DNA of 64,000 nucleotides, taken from assembly GCA_022340285.1 (NCBI GenBank), contig JAJDOG010000022.1:186001-250000 (forward strand), in the 5' to 3' direction. This document shows positions 51,291 through 63,462 of this stretch, in pieces. The position numbers and the translations under genes are program-made. This DNA is from Betaproteobacteria bacterium (lineage in GTDB: Bacteria; Pseudomonadota; Gammaproteobacteria; Burkholderiales; SG8-39). The notes beneath the pieces are model-generated. The model saw only the letters and a program-made list of their open reading frames with translations, was not told the DNA's origin and made no database searches. Every line of letters starts with the position of its first letter. The stretch's first letter is position 1.

Positions 51291-51932
51291 TCACGCGCCG
51301 ACGTTGAAGTACTCGCGGCCTCCCCGCATCGACGCGAGGTGCTCCACCAGGAGCTCGAGGTCGCGGCTGTCGTCGACGAAATTCAGCCGCTCGGAGTTCA
51401 CCACCAGGAGCGGCGCGCCCGTGAAATGATAAAAGAAGCGGGAATAGGCGTCCGCCAGGGCGGCGAGGTACTCGCGGGAGATGGGTGCCTCGTAATCGAG
51501 CGCGCGCCTGCGCACGCGGTCGTGGAGCGTGTCGACATCCGCGTGCAAATAGATGACCAGATCGGGACGGGGCGCCTGCGGGCTGAGCGAATCGTAGATT
51601 CGCTGGTAGAGCGCGAGCTCGTCGCCCGTCAAGGTGAACTGCGCGAAGAGCGGATCCTTCTCGAGCAGGAAGTCGGCGACGGTGATGCCGGAGAACAATC
51701 CCGGCTGGGCAATCTCGCGGAGCTGACCGATGCGCTGAAACAGGAAGAAGAGTTGTGTGGGGAGCGCATGCCGCGCCATGTCCTCGTAGAACCGCGGCAG
51801 GAAAGGGTTGTCGCCCGGGCGCTCGAGAAACGGTTCGCCCCCCAGACGCTCCGCGAGTCGCCGCGCGAGGCTGGTCTTGCCTGCGCCGATCGGTCCGTCG
51901 ACGGCGATGTAGCGGTATCTGCTGAGAGGCAT
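51291..51932 (-). CDS. Deoxynucleoside kinase-like protein
   Basis: 213 residues of the dNK/dGK family, phosphorylating deoxynucleosides for salvage. P-loop YIAVDGPIGAGKTSLARRLA at the N-terminus; DRS-type arm region DVDTLHDRVRRRALDYEAPI; C-terminal SRFFYHFTGAPLLVVN. Such a kinase gene is typical between folK and panC/panB in betaproteobacteria. ATG 51932 lies 43 bp after folK; the longer frame over folK is not real. Confidence 0.88.
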   Translation of the reverse strand: MPLSRYRYIAVDGPIGAGKTSLARRLAERLGGEPFLERPGDNPFLPRFYEDMARHALPTQLFFLFQRIGQLREIAQPGLFSGITVADFLLEKDPLFAQFTLTGDELALYQRIYDSLSPQAPRPDLVIYLHADVDTLHDRVRRRALDYEAPISREYLAALADAYSRFFYHFTGAPLLVVNSERLNFVDDSRDLELLVEHLASMRGGREYFNVGA

Positions 51933-51975
51933 GTGGAATCGGCGCCGAGCCGGATGATACACAAGCGCAACGGCA

Positions 51976-52467
51976 TCAGGTGCGCTCGATGGCGCGCACC
52001 TCCTGATCGCCCACGGCGCGCAGCAGCTCCGCGGCCCGGCCGTGCCCGGGGACGACGGCGTTGGGCGCGATCTCGGCGAGCGGGGCCAGGACGAATGCGC
52101 GCTCGTGCATACGTGGATGCGGGACGACCAGTCCGGGTGCATCGATCCTCTGCTCTCCGTAGAGCAGAAGATCGAGATCGAGCCGTCGCGGCGCGTTCGG
52201 GAAAGACCGCTCTCGCCCTGCAGCCCTCTCGATGTCGAGCAGTGCATCGAGCAGCCGGCGCGGCGGGAGGCCCGTATCGAGAAGGACGACCGCATTGACG
52301 AACTCAGGTTGGGCCGCGTGGCCGATCGGCGCGGTCCGATAAAGCGATGACGATCGCACGACGCGCGTCGCGTCAAGCGCCGCAAGGTCCGCCATCGCTT
52401 GCGTGACCTGCGCAACCGGATCGCCGAGATTGGCGCCCAGTCCAACGAATGCGGCGACGGTAGTCAT
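51976..52467 (-). CDS. folK: HPPK: 2-amino-4-hydroxy-6-hydroxymethyldihydropteridine pyrophosphokinase
   Basis: Transfers pyrophosphate from ATP to 6-hydroxymethyl-dihydropterin in folate synthesis. 163 residues: AAFVGLGANLGDPVAQV, SSLYRTAPIGHAAQPEFVNA and the signature RRLDLDLLLYGEQRIDAPGL followed by VPHPRMHERAFVLAPL. Follows pcnB by 24 bp. It uses downstream products of the FolE2 reaction (14968-15771). Confidence 0.95.
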   Translation of the reverse strand: MTTVAAFVGLGANLGDPVAQVTQAMADLAALDATRVVRSSSLYRTAPIGHAAQPEFVNAVVLLDTGLPPRRLLDALLDIERAAGRERSFPNAPRRLDLDLLLYGEQRIDAPGLVVPHPRMHERAFVLAPLAEIAPNAVVPGHGRAAELLRAVGDQEVRAIERT

Positions 52468-52491
52468 GTCCTGAGATAGGTCGTCGAGCGC

Positions 52492-53865
52492 TCAGTCGGC
52501 GAGCGTCGGAGGTGGGCCTGCCACCGCGGGCTTCCTCTTGCCGCGGCGCCGTCGCCGGCGCTTCTGCTCGCCCTTGGGAGCGGGCAGGAGAAGGTCGGCA
52601 CGCTCCTCGGGGGTGCCCTCCATGAACCGTCGCCACCACTCGACGATCTCTCTGGGCGCCTCGCCGCTGTCGGCGCGCAATGCGAGAAAGTCGTAGCCCG
52701 CGCGCAAACGCGGATGCTCGAGCAGCGCGAAGGGCCGCTTGCCCGACCGGTTCTCGAAGCGCGGCTGCAGCGACCAGATCTCCTTCATGGTCGTCGTAAG
52801 GCGACGCGGGATCGCGAGCTTGTCGGTCTGGATGTCGAGCACCTCGTCCATCGCCGCGTAAAGCGCCGGGATGCGGCCCATGCGCTTGCCTTCCCGCATC
52901 TTCCAGGCTGCCAGCACTTCGTGCCAGAGCAGCGCGGCAAAGAGAAAGGCGGGCGAAACTGGCTTGTCCTCCCGAATACGCCGGTCGGTCTGCTCTAGCG
53001 CGAGGTTCATGAACTTCGCGCCGAGCGGCTGCTCGATGATGACATCGAGAAGCGGCAAGAGGCCGTGATGCAGGCCCTCGACGCGCAGCCGGTGCAGGCA
53101 AGCCGATGCGTGGCCGGACATGAGCAGTTTCAGCATCTCGTCGAAGAGGCGCGCCGGCGGGACGTTCGACATCAGGTCGCCCATCTCGCGGATCGGCGCG
53201 CGTGTCCTCGGATCGATCCGGAAGTCGAGCTTTGCGCCGAGCCTCACCGCACGCAGCATGCGCACCGGATCCTCGCGAAAGCGCACACGGGGGTCGCCGA
53301 TCACGCGCAGCGTGCGCTTCTTCAGATCACGCACGCCGTGGTGGTAGTCGAGCACCGTCTCGGTCGCCGGATCGTAGTAAAGCGCGTTGATAGTGAAGTC
53401 GCGGCGTGCCGCGTCCTGCTCGCGATTGCCGTAGACGTTGTCGCGCGTGAGCCGGCCGTGCACGTCCACGGCGAGGTCCGCGGGCACGCCGCTGCCTTCG
53501 GCATCGTTTGCCTGGACGTTCACCGCGCGAAACGTCGAGACTTCCACGATCTCGTCGTTGAAAACGGCGTGCACGAGCTTGAACCGCCGGCCGATCAGTC
53601 GCGAGCGGCGAATGAGCCGATGCACCTCCTCGGGCGTCGCATTGGTCGCGACGTCGAAATCCTTGGGCTGGATGCCAAGCATCAGGTCGCGTACCGCGCC
53701 GCCGACCACGTAAGCTTCGAAATCCCGGCTTGCGAGGACCTCGCAGACCTTGCGTGCGCCGTAGGAGATCATCTCTCGCGAGATGCCGTGTTCCTTCAGC
53801 GGGACGACGGTGGGCTCGGCGCCGTTTCCGAGGCGCAGCACGCGCCGGATGAGTCTCTTGATCAA
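52492..53865 (-). CDS. pcnB: Poly(A) polymerase I PcnB
   Basis: Adds 3' poly(A) tails that mark RNA for decay. 457 residues. The class II nucleotidyltransferase head is EAYVVGGAVRDLMLGIQPKD, with Asp69/Asp71 in PKDFDVAT, followed by RRFKLVHAVFNDEIVEVSTF and GDPRVRFREDPVRMLRAVRL. The C-terminal tail is strongly basic (KGEQKRRRRRRGKRKP), as in PcnB rather than CCA-adding enzyme. Start overlaps the ABC gene stop by ATGA. Confidence 0.94.
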   Translation of the reverse strand: MIKRLIRRVLRLGNGAEPTVVPLKEHGISREMISYGARKVCEVLASRDFEAYVVGGAVRDLMLGIQPKDFDVATNATPEEVHRLIRRSRLIGRRFKLVHAVFNDEIVEVSTFRAVNVQANDAEGSGVPADLAVDVHGRLTRDNVYGNREQDAARRDFTINALYYDPATETVLDYHHGVRDLKKRTLRVIGDPRVRFREDPVRMLRAVRLGAKLDFRIDPRTRAPIREMGDLMSNVPPARLFDEMLKLLMSGHASACLHRLRVEGLHHGLLPLLDVIIEQPLGAKFMNLALEQTDRRIREDKPVSPAFLFAALLWHEVLAAWKMREGKRMGRIPALYAAMDEVLDIQTDKLAIPRRLTTTMKEIWSLQPRFENRSGKRPFALLEHPRLRAGYDFLALRADSGEAPREIVEWWRRFMEGTPEERADLLLPAPKGEQKRRRRRRGKRKPAVAGPPPTLAD

Positions 53866-54629
53866 CTCGGAACTGGGAAGTACAGCGGATAACCGGATCC
53901 GAAGACGGCCTCTAGACGGCAGCGGTAGAGGGCTTCGAGATTTTCCTGATTCAGCACGTCGTGAGCGGCGCCATGGCGGTAGGCGCCAGAATCATACATC
54001 AGGAGCGCAGCGTCGCAGAAACGCGCCGCCCAGAGGGGCTCGTGCAGGGCCATGACGACCGTGTGTCCCGCGCGGGAGAGACCCGCCAGCAGCTGCATCA
54101 GCTCGAGCTGGTGCTGCAGGTCAAGGTGTGAGAGCGGCTCGTCGAGCAAGAGGTATTCGGGCGCCTGCACGAGCAGCTGCGCGATCCTTGCGCGCTGGCG
54201 TTCGCCGCCCGAGAGCGTGCGATAAGGTTGATCGGCGTGGTCGATCAGGTCGACGGCATCGATTGCCGAGCGCGCCTGCGCGACGCCCTCCGGATCCGCG
54301 CCGAACAGTCCAGTGCCGTGCGGCAGCCGCCCGAGCAGGACGAAATCCAGCACCGAGCCCCAGAAATCCTCGGCGTCGTGTTGCAGCAGGATGCCAAGAC
54401 GGCGCGCCACGGCGCCACGCGGATGGTCAACGATCGGCTTGTCGTCGAGCAGCACGGATCCGGTCGCCGGTCGGCTGAGGCCCGCCAGCGCGAGCAGAAG
54501 GCTCGACTTGCCTGCGCCGTTGCGGCCGAGCAAGGCCCAGCACTGCCCGGGCGCGAGCGAGACATCGAGCCCCTCCACCAACGTACGGCCCGGAACGGTG
54601 AGCATGACCCCCTGTGCGGCGAGCGTCAT
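53862..54629 (-). CDS. ABC transporter ATPase, FecE/BtuD type
   Basis: 255 residues. Walker A LLGRNGAGKSSLLLAL, signature LSGGERQRARIAQLL, Walker B YLLLDEPLSHLDLQ and the switch His in MALHEPLWA. The family imports iron-siderophores, heme or cobalamin together with a FecCD permease, which is the adjacent upstream gene (ATGA overlap). No periplasmic binding protein or TonB receptor is near, so the ligand is open. Cobalamin would fit the B12-dependent CarH regulator at 13.5 kb but is only a guess. Confidence 0.88.
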   Translation of the reverse strand: MTLAAQGVMLTVPGRTLVEGLDVSLAPGQCWALLGRNGAGKSSLLLALAGLSRPATGSVLLDDKPIVDHPRGAVARRLGILLQHDAEDFWGSVLDFVLLGRLPHGTGLFGADPEGVAQARSAIDAVDLIDHADQPYRTLSGGERQRARIAQLLVQAPEYLLLDEPLSHLDLQHQLELMQLLAGLSRAGHTVVMALHEPLWAARFCDAALLMYDSGAYRHGAAHDVLNQENLEALYRCRLEAVFGSGYPLYFPVPS

Positions 54630-55603
54630 CGCAGCCTCGCCAGCAGGACGAGCAGCACGGGGACGCCGATCAATGCCGTGAGCGCCCCGACCGGAAACTC
54701 GAGAGGCGCCGCAACCGCACGCGCCAACGTGTCAGCGAACACGACGAGCGTTCCGCCGGCGAGCGCGGCGAGCGGCAGCAGCACGCGGTGACCGGTGAAT
54801 CCGGCGAGGCGCAACAAGTGGGGCACCACGAGGCCAACGAACCCGACGCTGCCTGCGAGCATCACCGCGGAAACGGTCGCGCCGGTTGCAGCGAGAAAAG
54901 CCAGCGCCTGCGTTCTGCCGACCGCAACGCCCAGCGATTGCGCCTTCAACGGACCGAGCGACAGCCCGTCGAGCTGGCGGGCGAGACCGAGCGCGAGGGC
55001 AAGCGCTGCAGCCAGTGCGATCCAGCCGGTCAGCGGATGCTCTGCGCCGGAGAGATCGCCCATCAGCCAGAAGAGCATGCCGTGGACCTGTCCGGCCGGA
55101 GCAAGCGTGAGGATCAGGCTCACTGCGGCACCGGCGCCTGCCGCGATGCCGACGCCCGCGAGCAGCACGCGGTGGATATTCCAGCCCGTGAAGCGCATCG
55201 AGAATACAAACAGCGCCAGCGCCGCAGCACACGCTCCCGCGAAAGCGGATGCGTGCACGAGCGACCCCGCGAGGCCGGCAAGCATCGCCGCAAGGGCGCC
55301 GACCGCCGCCCCGCCCGAAACGCCGAGTATGTACGGATCGGCCAGCGGATTTCTCAGCAGCACCTGCAGGAGCGCGCCGGCGAGCGCGAGCAGCGCCCCC
55401 ACCGCGAATCCCGCAAAGGCGCGCGGTGCACGCAGACCCCACACGATTTCGCGCGCGGTATCGCTCCCCTGGCCGGCGAGCGCGTGGAGCCATTCCTCAA
55501 ACGGCAGGTGCACGCTCCCGAATGCAAGCGCGACGCCGATGGAAAGCGGGCCCGCCACGGCGAGCGCCGCAACGATCGGCCGGCGCGCCGGGATGCTCCT
55601 CAA
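54626..55603 (-). CDS. FecCD-family ABC transporter permease (BtuC-like)
   Basis: 325 residues with nine to ten membrane segments: LRAPRAFAGFAVGALLALAG, LRNPLADPYILGVSGGAAVG, VHGMLFWLMGDLSGAEHPL and the coupling region VGFVGLVVPHLLRLAGFTGH are classic FecCD. The proposed TTG start at 55603 overlaps the HAD stop by TTGA. No ATG exists before the first membrane helix, and longer open frames run through the phosphatase gene in another frame. Confidence 0.88.
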   Translation of the reverse strand: MRSIPARRPIVAALAVAGPLSIGVALAFGSVHLPFEEWLHALAGQGSDTAREIVWGLRAPRAFAGFAVGALLALAGALLQVLLRNPLADPYILGVSGGAAVGALAAMLAGLAGSLVHASAFAGACAAALALFVFSMRFTGWNIHRVLLAGVGIAAGAGAAVSLILTLAPAGQVHGMLFWLMGDLSGAEHPLTGWIALAAALALALGLARQLDGLSLGPLKAQSLGVAVGRTQALAFLAATGATVSAVMLAGSVGFVGLVVPHLLRLAGFTGHRVLLPLAALAGGTLVVFADTLARAVAAPLEFPVGALTALIGVPVLLVLLARLR

Positions 55604-56271
55604 TGGATCTCCAGAATCGTCCAGCCGCGCGTGGTCGCGACCTCGCGCAGCCGTTCGTCCGGGTCGACCGCCACCGGTTTGCTGACGCGTTCGAGCAAGG
55701 GGAGATCGTTTGCCGAATCGCTGTAGAACCAGGTCGCCGCGAACGATTCGAAAGTGCGGCCTTCGCGTGCGAGCCACTCGTCGACGCGGGCGACCTTGCC
55801 TTCCTGAAAGCAGGGCAGGCCTGCGATGCCGCCGGTGAAACGTCCTTCCTTTTCCTCGGGCTCGGTGGCGATCAGGTGCGGAACACCGAATTCTCTTGCG
55901 ATGGGGCCGGTCACGAAAGAGTTGGTCGCAGTGACGATTGCACAGAGGCTGCTCGCGCCACGATGGCGCTGCACGAGGGCGCGCGCCGCCGCGCCGATCA
56001 TCGGCCGGATCTTCTGCTCCATGAACTGCGCATGCCAGCGGTCGAGCTGCTCGCGCGAGTGCTCCGCAAGGGGTGCCAGCTGAAAAGCCAGAAACGCGTG
56101 GATGTCCAGCGTGCCTGCCTTGTACTGCTGAAAGAACTCCTCGTTGCGCGTCTCGTACCGCGAGCGTTCCAGCACGCCCTGCTCGATGAGGAACTGAGCC
56201 CACGCGTAATCGCTGTCGCCCGCGAGCAGCGTGTTGTCGAGATCGAACAGGACGAGCTCCGCACTAGCCAT
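55600..56271 (-). CDS. HAD-family phosphatase (SerB-like, HAD-IB)
   Basis: 223 residues: motif I LVLFDLDNTLLAGDSDY (nucleophile Asp10, acid Asp12), motif II CAIVTATNSFVTGP, the Lys in QEGKVARVDEWL and motif III FYSDSANDLPLLERV. This HAD-IB subgroup next to hda is conserved in betaproteobacteria. Proposed substrates include phosphoserine-like or histidinol phosphate-like molecules, none certain. Start at ATG 56271 overlaps the hda stop by 8 bp. Confidence 0.9.
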   Translation of the reverse strand: MASAELVLFDLDNTLLAGDSDYAWAQFLIEQGVLERSRYETRNEEFFQQYKAGTLDIHAFLAFQLAPLAEHSREQLDRWHAQFMEQKIRPMIGAAARALVQRHRGASSLCAIVTATNSFVTGPIAREFGVPHLIATEPEEKEGRFTGGIAGLPCFQEGKVARVDEWLAREGRTFESFAATWFYSDSANDLPLLERVSKPVAVDPDERLREVATTRGWTILEIH

Positions 56272-56956
56272 TCTTCGCCTCTCGCGCCTCGCCTTGAATT
56301 TCGGCGAGCGCCGCCCGCACCAGTGGGAGCGTGACCGGTCGTTTCTGCTCGAGTGAATAGCGGTCGAGCGCGTCCACCACCGCAATCTGGGTGGCCATGT
56401 CCCGCTGGAGGTGCGAGAGGAGGTAGGGCACAACGTCTTCGGCCATGCGCAGCCCGCGATCGCGTGCGTAATCGCGCAATGCGAGGGTCTTCTCCGCGTC
56501 GGTCAGTGGATGCAGCTGGAAGGCGAGCCCCGACGCGAGCCGCGTGCGCAGATCCTCGCGTAGCGCAAGCGTTGCAGGCGAGACACTGCCTGAGACAAGC
56601 AACGCACCGCCGACGGCGCGCAGGTCGTTGCAGAGATCGAACAGGCGAATCTGATCGGCTTCTCCGAGTCGATCGACGTCGTCGACTGCCACCAGTCGCA
56701 TGTTCTCGGCCAGTGCCCAATCGGGCGACAGCCCGAGGACCAGCGCGGAATTCACGTCTTGACTCTCGGCGGTGCCGGCGGCGGCGTGCAGGAGGTGCGA
56801 GCGGCCGCATCCCGGCTCGCCCCAGAGGTAGATCACTCCGGTAGGCGCATCGATCAACGTCCGGACGGCCGCAAGCGCGGCCGCGTTGCGGCCGGCCACG
56901 AAGTTCTCGAGCGTGTGCGCCGGCCGCGCCTCCAGGGCGAGAGCGAGTTGCCTCAT
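56264..56956 (-). CDS. hda: DnaA regulatory inactivator Hda
   Basis: AAA+ protein of 230 residues that, with the DNA-loaded beta clamp, turns DnaA-ATP into DnaA-ADP. The N-terminal clamp-binding motif is MRQLALAL. LENFVAGRNAAALAAV follows, then the P-loop WGEPGCGRSHLLHA, Walker B LVAVDDVDRL and sensor II RPVTLPLVRAALAE. ATG 56956 puts the clamp motif at the very N-terminus, as in E. coli; the longer frame starting at 57067 is unsupported. Head of the minus-strand string, divergent from purM. Confidence 0.93.
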   Translation of the reverse strand: MRQLALALEARPAHTLENFVAGRNAAALAAVRTLIDAPTGVIYLWGEPGCGRSHLLHAAAGTAESQDVNSALVLGLSPDWALAENMRLVAVDDVDRLGEADQIRLFDLCNDLRAVGGALLVSGSVSPATLALREDLRTRLASGLAFQLHPLTDAEKTLALRDYARDRGLRMAEDVVPYLLSHLQRDMATQIAVVDALDRYSLEQKRPVTLPLVRAALAEIQGEAREAKNG

Positions 56957-57015
56957 GCCGGAGCTGCGCGAGGCGCGCCGACCTGCTGTCCGGGAGGTTG
57001 CGAAGGCATTTCCGG

Positions 57016-57021
57016 TAGAAT
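57016..57021 (+). promoter_or_regulatory. Probable -10 element for purM
   Basis: TAGAAT on the plus strand in the divergent hda/purM gap, transcript start expected near 57028. With the TTG start at 57148 this leaves a leader of about 120 nt, with TTG 57079 about 50 nt. Confidence 0.35.
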
Positions 57022-57147
57022 CCAGGTGAAACACGTAACTGTAGCGGCAAGCGCCGCCTCGCTTCAACCGCTCCGTCTTTGCGAACCGCTTTCCGAGCTC
57101 CTTTCGAACCCGCTTTCCACCCGTTTAGAGATTCGCTGCGCCTCACC

Positions 57148-58188
57148 TTGGCCTCTCCGCGCGACCCCCTTTCGTATCGTGATGCAGGTGTCGACATCGA
57201 TGCCGGCGAAGCGCTGGTCGAGGCGATCAAGCCGTTCGCCAAGCGTACGATGCGCCCCGGGGTGCTCGCCGGCATCGGCGGGTTCGGCGCGCTCTTCGAG
57301 CTGACGAAGAAATACCGTGAGCCCGTTCTGGTATCGGGCACCGACGGCGTCGGCACCAAGCTGAAGCTCGCCTTTGCGCTGGGCCGGCACGACACGGTGG
57401 GTATCGACCTGGTTGCGATGAGCGTCAACGACATCCTGGTCCAGGGCGCCGAGCCGCTGTTCTTCCTCGACTACTTCGCGTGCGGCAAGCTCGACGTCGC
57501 GGTCGCAGCCGAAGTCGTCAAGGGAATCGCTCGAGGATGCGAGCTTGCCGGCTGCGCGTTGATCGGCGGCGAGACCGCCGAGATGCCGGGCATGTACGCG
57601 GACGGTGAGTACGATCTCGCCGGATTCGCCGTGGGCGTCGCCGAGAAGTCCCGCTTGATCGACGGACGCTCGATCGCGGCGGGAGACGCGGTGCTGGGAC
57701 TCGCATCAAGCGGCGCACACGCCAACGGGTATTCCCTCGTGCGCAAGATTCTCGAGCGGACCGCGCCCGCCCTCGACGCGGATTTCCACGGCCGGCCGTT
57801 CTCCGCCGTCCTGCTGGAGCCGACTCGGATCTACGTGAAATCCCTGCTCGCACTAATGGGCGAGTTGCCGGTGAAAGCTTGCGCGCACATTACCGGCGGA
57901 GGGCTCGTCGAGAACGTCCCGCGCGTGCTGCCCGAGGGCGTGAGCGCGATCATCGAAAAGCGCGCCTGGCCACGCCCCCCGCTCTTCGACTGGCTACAGA
58001 AATCGGGCGGGGTGGACGAAGGCGAAATGCACCGCGTATTCAATTGCGGTATCGGAATGGTGGTCATCGTCGCCGAGGGCGACGTCGCGCGTGCAACCGC
58101 CTCGCTCGAAGCGGCGGGCGAAACGGTGTTTCGCATCGGGCGGATCGAAGCACGCTCCGCGGGTTCGCCGGCGACGCGTGTCGTCTGA
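57148..58188 (+). CDS. purM: Phosphoribosylformylglycinamidine cyclo-ligase (AIR synthase) PurM
   Basis: Closes FGAM to AIR in purine synthesis. 346 residues from TTG 57148 (E. coli 345): [100 protein letters not shown] and [17 protein letters not shown]. No ATG lies near the conserved N-terminus. A TTG at 57079 would add 23 residues without homology, so the start is the least certain part. Confidence 0.93.
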   Translation: MASPRDPLSYRDAGVDIDAGEALVEAIKPFAKRTMRPGVLAGIGGFGALFELTKKYREPVLVSGTDGVGTKLKLAFALGRHDTVGIDLVAMSVNDILVQGAEPLFFLDYFACGKLDVAVAAEVVKGIARGCELAGCALIGGETAEMPGMYADGEYDLAGFAVGVAEKSRLIDGRSIAAGDAVLGLASSGAHANGYSLVRKILERTAPALDADFHGRPFSAVLLEPTRIYVKSLLALMGELPVKACAHITGGGLVENVPRVLPEGVSAIIEKRAWPRPPLFDWLQKSGGVDEGEMHRVFNCGIGMVVIVAEGDVARATASLEAAGETVFRIGRIEARSAGSPATRVV

Positions 58189-58254
58189 TCCCGCCAGGCG
58201 GTCCAAGTCGCACATCTTGCGCCGCCTGCCGCGGCGCATCGTCGCGACCCGTGA

Positions 58255-58719
58255 CTATTGCTGTTTCAGCCGGGCCTCGGCGTCCTTGACAGCCTTTTCG
58301 TTGGCGCGCTGGCGCGCCCAATACGCGTCATTCAGGCGTGAACCGCCTCCGGCCGTGCCGGTTCGCTCGCCGGGCAGCGGCTCCTTGCCTTTTTCGAGAT
58401 TCTCCTTGGCTCGCGCAAGCGCCGCGGCCGCATCTCCCTGCTGTTGTCCGCTCTTGGTGCTCTCAGCGCGCTTGGCTGCGGAAGCCTTCGCCCGCTCGGC
58501 GTTCTGCGCGGCACGCGCCTGAGCGGCTGCGGCGGCATTGGGATCGACCGGGGGCGGCGGCGCGATCTCCTCGACGAGCCTCGCACCGGGAATCGGGCGG
58601 TCAGAGTAGACCGTCTTGCCGTCCGGGGTCACGTATTTCCGCATGGTTTGCGCGAGGGCGGGAGCGACTGCCAAGCTGAGCGCCAGCGCGGAGAGAACTA
58701 TGACATTGCTGCGTACCAT
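58255..58719 (-). CDS. DUF4124-type exported protein
   Basis: 154 residues with a signal peptide (RSNVIVLSALALSLAVAPAL, cleavage after ALA). A short DUF4124-like module MRKYVTPDGKTVYSDRPIPG follows. The rest is a long Ala/Lys/Glu/Gln-rich region (about 60-110) likely to be extended or coiled, and a C-terminal ANEKAVKDAEARLKQQ helix. Secreted or periplasmic, role unknown. ATG 58719 is chosen over 58734 for its clean signal n-region. Followed upstream by a similar small exported coiled-coil protein. Confidence 0.78.
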   Translation of the reverse strand: MVRSNVIVLSALALSLAVAPALAQTMRKYVTPDGKTVYSDRPIPGARLVEEIAPPPPVDPNAAAAAQARAAQNAERAKASAAKRAESTKSGQQQGDAAAALARAKENLEKGKEPLPGERTGTAGGGSRLNDAYWARQRANEKAVKDAEARLKQQ

Positions 58720-58752
58720 GTTCCGATACCCCATTTCCTCACGAGCGGACTG

Positions 58753-59145
58753 TCATTCGCCGATCGCCTTGCGGGCGCTTATCGCACGATCCAGGCGCTG
58801 CTGGGCCTTGACGACGTCGGCTTTCAGCTGCTCCACGCGCAAATGGTAGGCGTCCGTGTACGCCCCGCCGCCCTCGAGCTGGTTCACGCGGTCAGTGCTG
58901 GTCGCCTTGCGACCGGCCTCGAAGCGCCGTCGCGCCTCTTCCAGCTCGCCGCGCGCAACGCGGATTTCCGTGTCGGCCGCCGCGATCTCCTTGGCGCGAT
59001 CCTGCGCGGTCGGCGATTGGGCCACGATCAGGGTAGGGGTTCCCTGCGCGCCCGCGGCCGAAGCAATCAGCGCAAGCAGGGCGAAAAGGAAGCCTCTTGC
59101 AGGCATCGACAGCCTTCCCGAGCGGACTAGATTGGGCATAACCAT
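58753..59145 (-). CDS. Small exported coiled-coil protein
   Basis: 130 residues. Signal peptide in PARGFLFALLALIASAAGAQ; mature part has two helical stretches with heptad-like spacing, AKEIAAADTEIRVARGELEE and LRVEQLKADVVKAQQRLDRA, around a polar NQLEGGGAYTDAYH hinge. AAAGGAG lies about 10 nt before ATG 59145. No family recognised. In series with the DUF4124-type gene (33 bp between them), so both probably act in the envelope together. Confidence 0.7.
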   Translation of the reverse strand: MVMPNLVRSGRLSMPARGFLFALLALIASAAGAQGTPTLIVAQSPTAQDRAKEIAAADTEIRVARGELEEARRRFEAGRKATSTDRVNQLEGGGAYTDAYHLRVEQLKADVVKAQQRLDRAISARKAIGE

Positions 59146-59181
59146 GAATTCATTGCTCCTTTAGGACAAGGCGCCGATAGC

Positions 59182-59187
59182 ATTCTA
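59182..59187 (-). promoter_or_regulatory. -10 element for the small exported protein genes
   Basis: Minus-strand TAGAAT about 37 bp before ATG 59145, with a strong AAAGGAG ribosome site between them. Divergent from dnaE, which has a TAAACT at 59301-59306 on the plus strand. Confidence 0.35.
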
Positions 59188-59330
59188 GCCTGCCGCTGCG
59201 ATCCGAGGGAAATACGGCAGCCGCGAGGCGGTGCGTAGGGCGTTGATCCGCAAGGCCACTGCAACGCCCTCCGACGCGCGGAAGCGCTGGGTCCCGGTGG
59301 TAAACTTTCGCTGTTTCGACGCCCCGCCCG

Positions 59331-62777
<3,447 letters not shown>

Positions 62778-62950
62778 CCCTGCGGCCTGCCCCGCTCGGG
62801 AGGCGACCAGAGTGCAAGGCTTTGATTAATTGGAAGGTCCGTTCGGCGCACCCCAATTTCTGCGCAAGCCTTGTCATGCATCACAAAGGCGTATTGCAGC
62901 GGCGCGAGCTGGCGTGATAGGGTTATTTTCCCCTCGTCGCAACCCCACTC

Positions 62951-63412
62951 ATGCACGCCCTACGTTTCGCCCTCGTGGGCCTCGTATTCGCTGTCTCCGG
63001 CGCTGCGCTGGCGGACGACGATTACGACAAGATCATCGAGCAGTTTGCTTCCTGCTCGACGCCCGAGTCGGCTGCGGAGGTTCCGTCGCTTGCCTACCGC
63101 GGGATCGGCATCACCACGATCCCCAGCGGAGAGTCAGTCGAGGCGGACCGTGGTGTCGTGTGGTTCAAGGTCAAGCTCGCGCCGGCCGTGCTCGCCAACG
63201 GTCACATGCTGACCATCGCCTTCAACGGGCGGCTCCTGCCGATCACCGAAACCGGTCTGGAGTTCTCGCTCGCGGGAATCGAGCGCGGGGCGCACACGAT
63301 TCAGGCGAGCATTGTGGATACCGAGGGCAACGAGATCATCGGCTCGCAGCCGCTCAAGTTCTTCGTCCGGCAATCGTGGTGGCTCACGCCGGGCGTTTCC
63401 GGTCCGATGTGA
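62951..63412 (+). CDS. Exported protein of unknown function
   Basis: 153 residues with a signal peptide (HALRFALVGLVFAVSGAALA, cleavage after ALA). The mature domain is beta-rich and ends in a pattern seen in small periplasmic proteins: GHMLTIAFNGRLLPITETGL, EFSLAGIERGAHTIQASIVD and GNEIIGSQPLKFFVRQSWW. The GAHTIQASIVDTEG piece resembles an immunoglobulin-like strand pair. No family name can be given. Lies 173 bp after dnaE behind an AT-richer stretch and converges with the last gene. Confidence 0.7.
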   Translation: MHALRFALVGLVFAVSGAALADDDYDKIIEQFASCSTPESAAEVPSLAYRGIGITTIPSGESVEADRGVVWFKVKLAPAVLANGHMLTIAFNGRLLPITETGLEFSLAGIERGAHTIQASIVDTEGNEIIGSQPLKFFVRQSWWLTPGVSGPM

Positions 63413-63462
63413 TTCCTCCCGTCGCGGCGACCGCCGCGCGGCGCGATTTCTTCTGCTAACCG

